A stretch of 32,984 nucleotides of DNA from positions 1 to 32,984 of the forward strand of contig NXFV01001749.1 of assembly GCA_002803225.1 (NCBI GenBank), read 5' to 3'. The position numbers and the translations under genes are program-made. A model generated the notes under the pieces. That model searched no databases and was not told where the DNA came from. It worked only from the letters and a program-made list of their open reading frames with translations. Positions 8,636 through 17,963 of this stretch are shown piece after piece; position 1 is the stretch's first letter, and each line of letters opens with the position of its first letter. Origin of the DNA: Gamarada debralockiae (Eukaryota > Ascomycota > Leotiomycetes > Helotiales > Hyphodiscaceae).

Positions 8636-10740
8636 GGAACGAATAACCGATCTTATTTGCTATTATTTCACATCAATCCTCACTCCTCTCGTGCGCGCCA
8701 AGCTCACAATCTACGTTGCCGCTCGTTGCTTTACTCATCGTCGCCTGTTTCCTTGAACGTCCTTTTGCCCACAGTGAATACACATCCATAAAAAGACGTA
8801 AAAAAAGACTCAAGATCGTGCCGATAAGTATGACCCTTACCTTAGAGCACCTCGATCGCTATGAATTACATAGTGACAGTCCGATGACTGGCCCTACTTA
8901 GCACGCTATGTAACTCCTTTGCTAAACCTAGGTCAATTAATATTCCTTTCGGGTCTTCTTTAGACATATGATCCGTGATGATAATATTACTTCCGGAAAT
9001 ATCCTAGGAAGGAATCTTTCTATTCTCAAGTAGCGACTTGTGACCTGTGATGACAATAATGAGCTGTGGCTGTTTCCTGTCTTCGCCGTCGATTTGACAG
9101 CAGAGCCGACCTGGATAGAAGATCGATATCCACTCGGGAAGAAGCTTCGTGCGCTTCTGGTTTACCTTTTCGACCCAGAATGCCGACTCCACCCCGTGGA
9201 TGAGTTCGATGCGCCGGTTAATGTCTAGGCCGAAGGCAGGGCCGTTGGTTGTCGAGCGTTTGAGCGAGTACCCTCTCGAATATGTGTGCGGGAAATAACT
9301 TGGCTGGGTGTCAGATGCGAGAAATTACTCGAAGTGTTCCGAGGCGCTCACCAAGTTCGGGATTGGCCAATAGAGCGCCTTGCTGGTCAAATAATTAGGA
9401 ATTAACCAATCCATGAAAGGGTTCACCAAGAGCAAAGAATTGGCTAATTTAAGCCTGAGAATTTAGTAATTCATTATCTTAGTAAAAACCCTTAATATAT
9501 TAGCTAATTCTAGAGTCGAATTTCATTAATTACATAATTTTTATAGGGTAATATCTATCTATTTTCTAAATACAGAGTCTCTAACTCCAAATCAAAATAC
9601 TCCCACTTTAGCTAAATTAATTAATCCTTCTTAGTTCTCTTCGGTAAAGCACGAAGAGCTTGCTTTATATATGGTACAGGTGTTAGAGTAGCTATAGTCC
9701 CAGAGAGAGCTGGGTTAGATGGTCTAGCTGGCCCTGAAATCGCCACCTTCATCTTATCCTATGCAATAGCTCCTTCCACATCTTTAGCAAATTGCGTGTC
9801 TAAGTTATTCTGTAGAGCAATGGCCTCTGTCTCTGTAATATAGTCTTCTCTGCTGTTATCTTGCACTTATATGCTGCTGTAGTAGCAGCTCTCTCTATTT
9901 CTTGCTAAGTATTAATAGACGTCTAGTTCATAGCAAGCATTGCTTCAAAGACATTGGCTTCATCTTTTGTCTGCGCTCTGGGAAATGTGTCGATAGATAT
10001 TCAAGGACGCGTACCATACAATATGTGATGCCGATCGCACCGTGGTCGGGTCGAAAAACGTGGTGAACATTCTATGCTCCCAAGTTTCGTATATGGTAAA
10101 GGGTATGAGGGAGTCGCGGACAACTGACATTGCTTCCAAGCAAGTGTGGTAGACCTACCTAAGTTGCGCACGGGTTTGAATGCAGGCGTTTCGAGAACAA
10201 TTTCAGTGTCGTAAAGGGATAGCCTTGGAGACGCTGCTGTGCACCCCGGCGCTAGCATAACCGTTGGGACGACGTTGACAGAGTATTTCCATATCGTGAT
10301 GGAATTCTTTGGGAAGATGTGAGAAACGTAGAAAGGTAGGCTTGTGGGTCGAATCTGCCATGACAGGATACGGGTTGATGGGGGTTGCAGCAGGACGCTG
10401 AAATTCAAATTCCTGGAAAACGTGGTCAAATTGAGGGCGGGAACACGGAAAGTAGAAACTTACCTCTATGAATCCGAAGAATAAACTTGAGTGCCAGCTT
10501 GCACTCGGGAGAAATGAGACTGTTCCATGTACCAGACACCGAGGGGGGTTGACAGGAGTCGAGTGCGATGAGAACTTTGACTTGTTTAATAATTTGTTTG
10601 TGCAGCCACTAGCAAACTACGGAATGCTATAGAAAGTAGATTGGTAGCGGTACTACGATTGTGCAAGCAATACACGAGCAAGTAAATTATCGTAAGAAGA
10701 GGCCATAACGTAGCACACACGGTGTCACTCACACTCCCAT
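8636..10740. other. gene-free stretch with an AT-rich relic
   Basis: No supported gene lies here. The 9040-9228 frame has no motif. The part from about 9420 to 9990 is A/T-rich and carries stops in every frame. Fragments on the minus strand translate as coding-like pieces such as AATTAAYKCKITAEK and QALRALPKRTKK between stops, which suggests a mutated transposon. A small hairpin (GGCGCTC/GAGCGCC) lies at about 9345-9380. The long minus-strand frame 10001-10429 opens with TTG and its only ATG is far inside. Confidence 0.4.
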
Positions 10741-11469
10741 TCAAACGCTCAGGACCTCGTCCAAAAACTTCGCAACCGAAACCTTCGGAATCCTCCAGTC
10801 CGGCCACTGCTCTCGTTTCAACAGTTCTAGTGCCTGTTGTGCTCCTTCAGGAAGTATCCAAACCTCCTTACCACCTTCAGATCTCTCGCCCCCCATGGCT
10901 GATCTTGAAATGCTTGGAACTGGTATGCTCTCCACAACTCCCTGGCCGTAGGAATACCCCAACACGACGACCAGCTCCGTCAAGCTCTCAAACAAATGGA
11001 GCGATTTCAAAATATCCATGCCTGATATCGCACCCGAAGAGAAGACCGCTGGTAAGGCAAGAGTTTTGATTCGTTTGGTTTGTATAGGATATTGACTGGC
11101 GAATTCGCGGAGGAGCATGTGGTCGATATTTCTAGCGAATTCGTGTGAGAAGTACACTACGTCGTGATCTGGATCAAACTTTGTAGTTGAAACATTTTTT
11201 CGGATATCCCAGACCTCCCATTCCATATACCTTTTCTGGTAAATAGTGAAGGACTCGGCGCAGGCGCGGGGGATGGTTTCGATAGAAGGGTTGAGCGTTG
11301 TTAGAGCCATGAACTTTACGGCTTGTTTATTTGCAAAGCGACCTCTATCGCGGTCTATATGCAAGGATACGACACGCGGACTCAAGGCGTAGTTCCATAT
11401 TTGCAAACGAAGTTCTTTGGGAAGGTGCGCGAAGAGTGTGAACGTGTCGCCTTGCGATGAGTCCGGCAT
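10741..11469 (-). CDS. 2EXR-domain (F-box-like) protein
   Basis: The product is 242 residues and starts at ATG 11469-11467. The N-terminus FTLFAHLPKELRLQIWNYAL (about residues 10-29) is the signature FxxFxxLPxELRxxIWxxAL of the fungal 2EXR family. The family's second block appears as IPRACAESFTIYQKRY (about 68-83), where most members read CRESR. A third block, FDPDHDVVYFS, is also present. These proteins are very numerous in leotiomycetes and other Pezizomycotina. Their role is unproven, though they resemble substrate-binding adaptors. The frame is free of introns and ends at TGA 10743-10741. It is divergent from the cyclin gene across about 525 bp. It is the only apparently intact one of three 2EXR loci in this window. 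Confidence 0.85.
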   Translation of the reverse strand: MPDSSQGDTFTLFAHLPKELRLQIWNYALSPRVVSLHIDRDRGRFANKQAVKFMALTTLNPSIETIPRACAESFTIYQKRYMEWEVWDIRKNVSTTKFDPDHDVVYFSHEFARNIDHMLLREFASQYPIQTKRIKTLALPAVFSSGAISGMDILKSLHLFESLTELVVVLGYSYGQGVVESIPVPSISRSAMGGERSEGGKEVWILPEGAQQALELLKREQWPDWRIPKVSVAKFLDEVLSV

Positions 11470-11994
11470 CTCGGAATGTGTAGGTGATGGCTAGGCTTGC
11501 AGAAATAAGAATTTGTCCCCACCGAACAGTTGTAAGTACAATTAAAGGGAACAAGAATAAGTGAAGAAAGCTGATGGACCCTACCGCTTTGCCTGTCAAT
11601 CTGCTCCCTTCAGCGCAGGGAAAGCTTCCTGACTGCGATCAACGTCAAGAACACGCAATTCTTCCTATGAGATGGGTGTTTTGAAGTTGTGATGGGTTCG
11701 AGAGATTTCACTGGGCCATGAGAGACGGTAAGCTGCTAAATGGGGGTGGCCGGCTGTTGAGTGGGGAAATAGTGAAGCTGTTGATGAGGAGAGGAGAAGT
11801 GCTCGTAAGGCTGAAAGTCGGGGAGAACGGGAGGTATCAAAATGTGCAAGTACAGGGGTGGCCTTATCAAGTCGCTTAGCTAGATAAAGTCGGGGTGCCA
11901 AAAGAGCCTCATTGTTTGCGACAAGCTATTGTCTTTCATTCATCAACGCCCAAACGCAAACTCTCCCCTACTCTTCAACATCTTCTTCCTCCCC
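11470..11994. other. shared divergent promoter region
   Basis: This is about 525 bp between the divergent 2EXR and cyclin genes. Frames in it (11345-11599 and 11665-11901, -) are shadows without motifs. The 70 bases before the cyclin ATG are C/T-rich, typical of fungal transcription starts. No clear TATA box was found. Confidence 0.4.
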
Positions 11995-13620
11995 ATGACC
12001 ACCATTGACAGATATCGATCTGTGCAACTCCCACTACCTTCAGATGTGCCAACAAATGGTCGACGAACCCATTCCCCTTCCACCACCATAACCAAGAACA
12101 TCATTCCACCAGCAGTACCTTCACCTCCACGACAGTCATATCAAAATTCTCCTCCTCACAAACCCGATATTAAGCCAAACGGCAATCCTCCACTCACAAT
12201 GGCATCGGGAGAGACCAGTCAATGGTACTTTACAGACGCGGAACTCGCAGCCACCCCCTCCGTCGCAGATGGACTACCCATCCTGGAAGAGAAAACTCGC
12301 AGAGCAAAGGCTGTCAACTTCATCATACAAGCTGGCATTCTACTCAAGCTTCCGCAGCTAACCTTAGCGACGGCCAGTGTGTTCCTTCACCGATTCTACA
12401 TGCGCTACAGCATGGTTCCTGAAAAGAATGGGCTACATCACTACGTACGTTCCATCGCGTCCTCTACCCTACCTTCTGACCAACCCCAAAACCAGAAGCT
12501 TCCCCACTCCAAATCCCACTCAGGTCTGAGATCAAAAGTTCGAAACAAGCCACTAACATTTGAATCTCTTGAACAGAACATCGCAGCTACCTCCCTCTTC
12601 CTCGCAACCAAAACCGAAGAAAACTGCCGCAAAACGAAAGAGATTGTCATCGCAGTAGCAAAGGTCGCCCAAAAGAACGCATCCCTCATAATTGACGAAC
12701 AATCGAAGGAATACTGGCGATGGCGCGACAACATTCTTCACTACGAAGAGCTAATGCTCGAATATCTTACCTTCGATGTCGTCCTACAATCACCATACAA
12801 CTTTCTCTACAACTACCTACAGAAACTGCAAGTGGAGGACAACAAACAGCTGCGGAATGTTGCGTGGGCATTTGTAAATGACAGCTGCCTCACAATGATG
12901 TGCCTGATGATGCCCCCAAAGGACATCGCAGCTGCAGCTATATACTTTGCAGCAAAAGGAACACAAACCCAGATTCCAGACGATGAGAGTGGAGCACCGT
13001 GGTGGGAGCAAATAGGAGGGAAAGCGGATCTGATTACAAAGGCTGTGGGAGTGATGAACGACTTCTACTCCGAGAATCCACTCAAGAGGACCGACAACCC
13101 ATACGAGCAATCCCCTGCATCGGGCAACGAAGATGATCTGGAGAGGACGAGAGGAAGGGGTTATAGCAGCGCGCAGACGCCAAATGAGGAGGGGCCGCGA
13201 TCACAACGGTCGCAGAATGGGCATGTGCAGCATGACCGGACTCCTGTCGTAAACGGCAATAGCACAGCTGAGCACGTCTCACAAACGATCGAGAACGGCA
13301 AGCCAGCATCCCCTCCGTCTCAAGCAGCGCCCTCCGAAGCAACAGCCACCGAATCTCAACAGCTTGTCGAGCCCTCTGGATCTTCAGACGCAGCTCTCAA
13401 AGAAGCAGCCAACGATCCAGCGACGCACGAAACGACCGGCGATGCGAATGGAGACTCGCTCCTTACGAATCAAACGAGTCAAGTAGATGTTGCCTCGAAG
13501 CGGAAGGATGTTGACAGCGCAGAGGATCCAGGTGCGAAGCGATTGAAGAATGATTCTGGCGGCGAGTCAGCACCAATGGTAATGTCAGAAGCCAGCGAGG
13601 AGGGCGAGCTGGAGGAATAA
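11995..13620 (+). CDS. transcription-type cyclin (Pch1/BUR2/cyclin T/K-like)
   Basis: Exons are 11995-12444 and 12577-13620, giving 497 residues. The frame is open from 11929, but that codon is TTG. The first ATG is at 11995, and a second (MASGETSQWYF, residue 69) is a plausible alternative start. The first cyclin fold begins at about residue 103 (RAKAVNFIIQAGILLKLPQ, FLHRFYMRYS) and crosses the splice site into NIAATSLFLATKTEENCRK (from 151). The second fold starts at about 220 (SPYNFLYNYLQKL). KTEENCRK and WYF are typical of the cyclins that partner CDK9/Bur1-type kinases, which phosphorylate the RNA polymerase II C-terminal domain and elongation factors in the nucleus. The tail (about 320-497) is Ser/Glu/Pro-rich and disordered-looking. 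It holds a KRKD...KRLK nuclear-signal-like stretch and ends EEGELEE. The exact orthologue is not settled. Confidence 0.9.
   Translation: MTTIDRYRSVQLPLPSDVPTNGRRTHSPSTTITKNIIPPAVPSPPRQSYQNSPPHKPDIKPNGNPPLTMASGETSQWYFTDAELAATPSVADGLPILEEKTRRAKAVNFIIQAGILLKLPQLTLATASVFLHRFYMRYSMVPEKNGLHHYVRSIASSTLPSDQPQNQKLPHSKSHSGLRSKVRNKPLTFESLEQNIAATSLFLATKTEENCRKTKEIVIAVAKVAQKNASLIIDEQSKEYWRWRDNILHYEELMLEYLTFDVVLQSPYNFLYNYLQKLQVEDNKQLRNVAWAFVNDSCLTMMCLMMPPKDIAAAAIYFAAKGTQTQIPDDESGAPWWEQIGGKADLITKAVGVMNDFYSENPLKRTDNPYEQSPASGNEDDLERTRGRGYSSAQTPNEEGPRSQRSQNGHVQHDRTPVVNGNSTAEHVSQTIENGKPASPPSQAAPSEATATESQQLVEPSGSSDAALKEAANDPATHETTGDANGDSLLTNQTSQVDVASKRKDVDSAEDPGAKRLKNDSGGESAPMVMSEASEEGELEE
12445..12576 (+). other. 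in-frame 132-nt intron of the cyclin gene
   Basis: The donor is GTACGT, the branch point CACTAAC (12551-12557) and the acceptor GAACAG. All three match the fungal consensus. Removal joins HHY directly to NIAATSLFLATK, which is the continuous cyclin helix seen across the family. The intron is 44 codons long without a stop, so naive ORF calling keeps it as a false insert of low-complexity sequence. Confidence 0.9.
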
Positions 13621-14317
13621 AGGGTGCAATGCAGCACTTGAGAATGGTCTTGGGCTGGTGGATTTTGCTTTCAGCGAGGCGTTTGGTTTAATACCTACTT
13701 CAACAAATTGGCACCCAGGGCAGGTGCGCAAGGAATGGCATGGCGTTTGGGCTTTGGCAGGTATACGAATATGAGACATTAGTTTGGATCTATGCACGGT
13801 GTATGGAATAGCTGCATAGATTTCAAACGGAAAGAGTTGGAGAAGATTTGAAGGATGGGTAACATGTCGACAGCAGCAACTTGCGATGAGCTTCTTTCGC
13901 ATCTAGAGGAATTATAAAATCTTCCAACATGTATTGCGTGTTCAAGTTGACTTGCAATGACACTTCACAAGCGAAAGCAATCGCCCATCGCCCATAAATT
14001 TCCAAATCACAAGGTTTACAGTTCAACAAGCCTTTGAATGAAAGTAAAATAGTTTCATCCATGATCTGGTACGAAGTAGTACGTATCAATTCCGTTCACT
14101 ACCATTACAAAGTTTGGGAATCGCCCTTTCACCCCTCCACCTCCCAACTGCATGTTATCCTTGACTTTTTGCTCTCGATCAGCTCTATCAATTCAATGAA
14201 TCTAACTACTGCGTACGAGAAGTACTATCATTATCTACTATTGAAAGTAAAGACCTAATCAAACAAGAAACAAATAAAGGTCCAACCTAAACCAACTCCG
14301 AAAGTTCCTAGAACAGA
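13621..14317. other. convergent 3' region
   Basis: This is about 700 bp between the ends of the rightward cyclin gene and the leftward membrane-protein gene. Frames 13585-13902 (-), 13823-14089 (-) and 14034-14258 (+) have no family signature. It presumably carries both 3' untranslated regions. Confidence 0.4.
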
Positions 14318-15382
14318 CTATCCGAAGATGTGCAGAAACAGAATAGCGCTTCTCACCACATCCGTCGCTTCAACCTTCCTCGACCCTTCCTCATATGCCT
14401 CAAGCTCCTTGTTCTCAAAGCATGAAGACCATTGAAAATTCGGACCAGCAGCATCAGTACTGTCTTCCGGCGCAAAAACCACGCAATCGGGCAGCATCTT
14501 CTCGTAGGCAAAGTTGGTAACCGTGTTATTAGGATTGAAATGAACGAGAACAGTGGAGTTGCAGCTGTAGTCGAAGACGCAGGTGCCGTTGGCGATGGTA
14601 GAGTTGAAAATCGTGTTGAATCTGGGGTGCGAGCTGGTGTTGGCAAGTGAGGAGACGTTGTAGGGATTTAGCTTTGCGAGGATGGTGGGGATGTTAAGGT
14701 AGTCGCTGAATGCTAGGGTAGGGGTGTTATTTGGATTCTAGGGAGGGTTAGGAAGGGATTGGGAGAGCACTTACTGGCAAGGATGGCTTTCTGTTCGGCG
14801 TTCAAGGGATTGTTTGTGATGATAGCAGTGACGGAGATCGACTTCAACCTTGTGGCCATTGACGGAAGTCTTGCTCTTCTTGGCTCCACCCTGGAAACTC
14901 ATCAAAATCTCGTCGCTCAAAATGTTCACCTTTCCTTCGATATCTAACATAAATGCCTCAATATCATCCAACTCCTTGGTCATTAATGCGAGGTTCTGCT
15001 TGATGATTTCCAAATTCTTCTGTGCCTCGACCTCCACGTGGTCTTGAGCTGAGTCCAAGAGCTCTCCTAAGCCTTTCAAGAGCGCTCGCATTGGGTAGCT
15101 ACCAAGTGGGGTCTTAAGGAAGTGGAAGCGAGGGGAATTCTCGTCAACGATCAAGGCAAGCTCGTTGAAATCGCGACTCATAGTTCGGAGTTGGGTCGCC
15201 ATGACTTTCTCGTGCTCAGACATGCGAGCCGCGAGGGAGGTTTGGAGAGCGAGAATCTTGGAAGCGGGGCCATTGTTAAGTTGCGACAGAGGTCGTTGGG
15301 GGGTGGTGAAACCGAAGATTGAGCCTGTGAAGAAGGCCAAAAGGAACAGAACGAGTAATCGGATGAGGGTAGAACACCGCAT
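14318..15382 (-). CDS. membrane-anchored coiled-coil glycoprotein, fungal hypothetical
   Basis: The start is ATG 15382-15380. The N-terminus MRCSTLIRLLVLFLLAFFTG is a signal peptide or signal anchor (hydrophobic residues about 6-20). Residues about 35-150 are charged and helical (SLAARMSEHEKVMATQLRTM, then EAQKNLEIIKQNLALMTKEL), consistent with a coiled coil. The last exon (14712-14318) encodes a domain with four Cys and six N-glycosylation sequons (NVS, NTS, NST, NGT, NST, NNT). This fits a lumenal or extracellular location. Intron 14774-14713 is clear (GTAAGT donor, CCTAAC branch, CCCTAG acceptor). An upstream frame change between KVN (about 14930) and SISVTAIITNNP (about 14841) requires either an 88-nt intron (14929-14842, GTGAAC...GAAG, weak signals) or an indel. 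With that intron the product is 304 residues. I recognise no named family. Confidence 0.65.
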
Positions 15383-16186
15383 GTTGGCGATTTGAGAGGT
15401 ATCCTTGGGTTGTTTTGCGTTCTTTGTGTTGTTAGTTCTTTTGCTGCGAATCTTGGGGGTCGAGGGAAATTGGCAGGTCGAGTTGTGCTTTCGAAGATTG
15501 GTTGTGGAAAGGGCAAGAGATGAAGTGGTGCAGATATGTGCAAAAGAATCTGACACGACTTTGTATTGACTTCGCTACGTGGTGAATTAGCGACAAAGGC
15601 GTGAATGTGAAGTCTTGTCAACAGAAAGTTCTTACTGCAAATGGTTGTGCCAGTGTGTACACAAATCAAAGATGTCTGCCCTTGCTTGCTGATTGTTGTA
15701 GTCCAAGTTTGTAATGGGGTCGCATGCCTTGAATTTGTTGATGCTGAGAGGTTGAAAGGAGTTGAGTTGGAGGAGGAAGACTAGAGATGTGATTGTCAAC
15801 AAATAGCCGGAGAGCGGCGAAGAAAGAACGCGAAGCGAATGGGAAACGTGGGAGTGAATTCACTTCCACGCGTGATGTCAGAGCCTCGACAAACCTTTCA
15901 ACCTCGAGTCGAGAACCTCTGGGAATTGGAAGATATGCCCGAGCGATCTTCACATACTCTGACAATCCAAGTAGTTTTGCAGGAGTAAGCTTGATTCCCA
16001 ACGGGGAGTGCAATGTTAACGCCTCCCAAGAACGTTACTTTCCTGAAAACTATACCTGGACTCCCAACCTGCTAGCCTACTTCAACGGAATCACCTTACG
16101 ACGATACCACAGCGCCAGCGGGCACTGGTGACGGCCGTGAGCTCTCAGCCATACTCACGAGCCTAGCCCAATTTACCCTCTTTCCA
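15383..16186. other. upstream flank of the membrane-protein gene
   Basis: No gene is supported. Frames at 15178-15669 (-), 15666-16013 (-, opens at TTG) and 15793-16131 (+, opens at TTG) show no motif. A plus-strand frame that begins at 16076, after a TAG usable as a splice acceptor, runs into the eroded gene at 16187. Confidence 0.35.
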
Positions 16187-16642
16187 ATGAAGCGAATTGC
16201 ACTCTCTGTTTGGCGTGATGGTCATATGAATGGGGTTGATAACAATTCGGATTCAGAGGTGGATGGAAAGTCGAAGCTTCGCAGCAAAGTTTTTGGTTGT
16301 ATGCTACCACTCACCAAGACGCAAATGTCCCTTACTAGCTCTATTTATTGGTAGTCAAAAGGAGCATATTGATGCTTTCGAAAATAGCTTGAAGATGCAG
16401 GAGACTTTGGGAGAACAATATGAGGTCTCCAACCGCATTTATTTGATGACCTTGGAGGATGATGATATTGAAGAGGAAGAAGGCATTCCAGAGCGCCGTG
16501 TTGGTCTCGTGATCGAGGAGGACCACGGCGGTGACACCTAGGAGGAAGATGATGACGTGGAGGGGGACGATTTTGAAAAGGACCAGGATGAATTGGAAAG
16601 CAATGCAACTGTGGAGAACAATGACTCTATAGCGAGTCCTTG
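16187..16642 (+). pseudogene. eroded acidic-protein gene of unknown family
   Basis: Two coding-looking frames follow each other. The first (ATG 16187) reads MKRIALSVWRDGHMNGVDNN, then SDSEVDGKSKLRSKVFG. The second, from about 16340, reads QKEHIDAFENSLKMQETLGE, then YLMTLEDDDIEEEEGIPERR, and stops at TAG 16539-16541. The same frame continues beyond that stop with EEDDDVEGDDFEKDQDELES to TGA at 16642. The two parts are in different frames. A GTATGC...GGTAG intron (56 nt) lies between them but has the wrong phase, while a 40-nt variant would fit. The protein would be strongly acidic at the C-terminus. I do not recognise it. The stop within the acidic tail suggests decay. Confidence 0.35.
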
Positions 16643-17168
16643 ATTATGCGCGTGTCATGGCTGTTGAGGCCTCTCTATAAGCTATTGACTTGAGGATGTT
16701 TGGATTGGATTGGTTAGAGTGAACCCCCTAGACCTCATAATACACATGCGACCAATTGGAGAATCCAGCAAGTAATCCTTGATTCAATTGTTGAAAACAG
16801 TTTGAACGATTGAGATGGCAGAGCTCCAGCTCATTACCAGCATCCCCTCTCGCAAGGGGTCAAAGTCGTCAAAGCCGTGTAGTACATCATTTCGTTGCTT
16901 TCAATTGCACCATGTTATACCTTTTTAGTAAGTCATGTTTTGATGTGAAGTTTGGAGGCAGTTGAGGTTGGAAGGGGCTCAACTGCGCCTGCTTAAATAG
17001 TCGTCTCGCAGCGCGTCATCGGGCTTCGAGAGCACGGAAGCCTCGCAACAGTAAGATCTCGATCCAACCTTTCACTTTAGGGGGAAGACCTCTAACTGTT
17101 TCGCAAGTCAGAAACGTTTATCACCATCATAAATCCCAACTCCAAAATCAACCTCCAGCGTTTTCGCA
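16643..17168. other. gene-free stretch
   Basis: No open frame with protein character was found. It includes a hairpin-like motif at 16779-16815 related to the tandem motif at 23248-23385 (shared TTTGAACG/GATTGAGA blocks) and the C/T- and A-rich leader of the 2EXR pseudogene. Confidence 0.4.
16779..16815. repeat. isolated copy of the hairpin motif found at 23.3 kb
   Basis: TTGATTCAATTGTT, a short loop and TTTGAACGATTGAGA resemble the units at 23301-23332 and 23354-23385 in sequence and layout. The match is by eye and imperfect. Confidence 0.35.
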
Positions 17169-17963
17169 ATGGGTCACGGCGGTCGTGGTGGTCGCAACAA
17201 GCATGCCTAACGCGACGCAGTCGAGCGACACGAAAGAGAACGCCCTTTGATCATCAACTCGGGAGATGACAACGGTCCCGTCTTCACACAGCCCTCCAAG
17301 CTCTTACCCGACTTCAGTTCAGAATTTGGAAAACCGCCCTGCCAGACGGAACTGCTGATTCGTCACTCATCGCCAAAATCGGCTTCAAACGCAAGCAAGG
17401 AGACGAGGAGATGATGGACTCGGTTGTTACCTTCCACCTCAACCACTGGCCATGAGTCTCAGCCACGCAAGACCAACCTTCCAGGTGTTGGACTCCTTCG
17501 AGCTTGCAAAGATTCCAGACGTGTTTACCTCGAAAGCTTCAAGGGCTATCTGCCAACCGGGCCTGATTGTAAAGGAAGGATTCGCTTCCACAGTGAGACA
17601 GTCCCAATACGGAGGCAAGGTGCCCAACTGTTTCAACACAATTGCCAAGCTTGCTTCCCAGTCCGTATGACCCTCTTTGGGAAAAACTACCTAGATGGCG
17701 TCCCGGAGATGCTCTCTCCTTTTGTGAACTTGAACCAGTTGGCTGGAGTATGGGAGTCGGGATCACAAGACGATAGTAGGGTCGATCTTGAGTTGCAGGT
17801 CGCCTCCACAACGCGTGCTTTCAAGGACTTGAAAGAGCGGATGAATATGGAAGTGGTCTTTATGAAATTGAAGGGTGATACGTTGGAGATCTACTGGTGC
17901 AGCACTACTTTGGAGGAAAGTCGGGATGGAAAGCAAGCCATTTGCGGGAGGCGTCGAGCATAA
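17169..17963 (+). pseudogene. 2EXR-domain gene, broken
   Basis: ATG 17169 has good context and encodes MGHGGRGGRNKHA, then a TAA (a CAA-to-TAA change would explain it). In the same frame come RDAVERHERERPLIINSGDD, NGPVFTQPSKLLP and, after a one-base loss at about 17312, LQFRIWKTALPDG. This reproduces the 2EXR signature F-x2-x2-LLPELxxxIWKTALP. Another frame change near 17430 leads into LPGVGLLRACKDSRRVYLESFK (17424-17963 frame), the second family block with CKDSRRV in place of CRESRRV. The mid part (about 17590-17670) reads plausibly in two frames, so further damage is likely. The C-terminal frame stays open to TAA/TAG-free 17961. It is non-functional as written. Confidence 0.75.

Noticed and set aside
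10001..10429. Minus-strand open frame of 142 codons
   Set aside because: It starts with TTG and its only Met is near the middle. No family resemblance was seen.
11929..11994. Extension of the cyclin frame 22 codons upstream
   Set aside because: It would start at TTG. The ATG at 11995 is the first usable one.
15666..16131. Overlapping frames on both strands upstream of the membrane-protein gene
   Set aside because: Both open at TTG and neither shows a domain. They lie in a presumed promoter.
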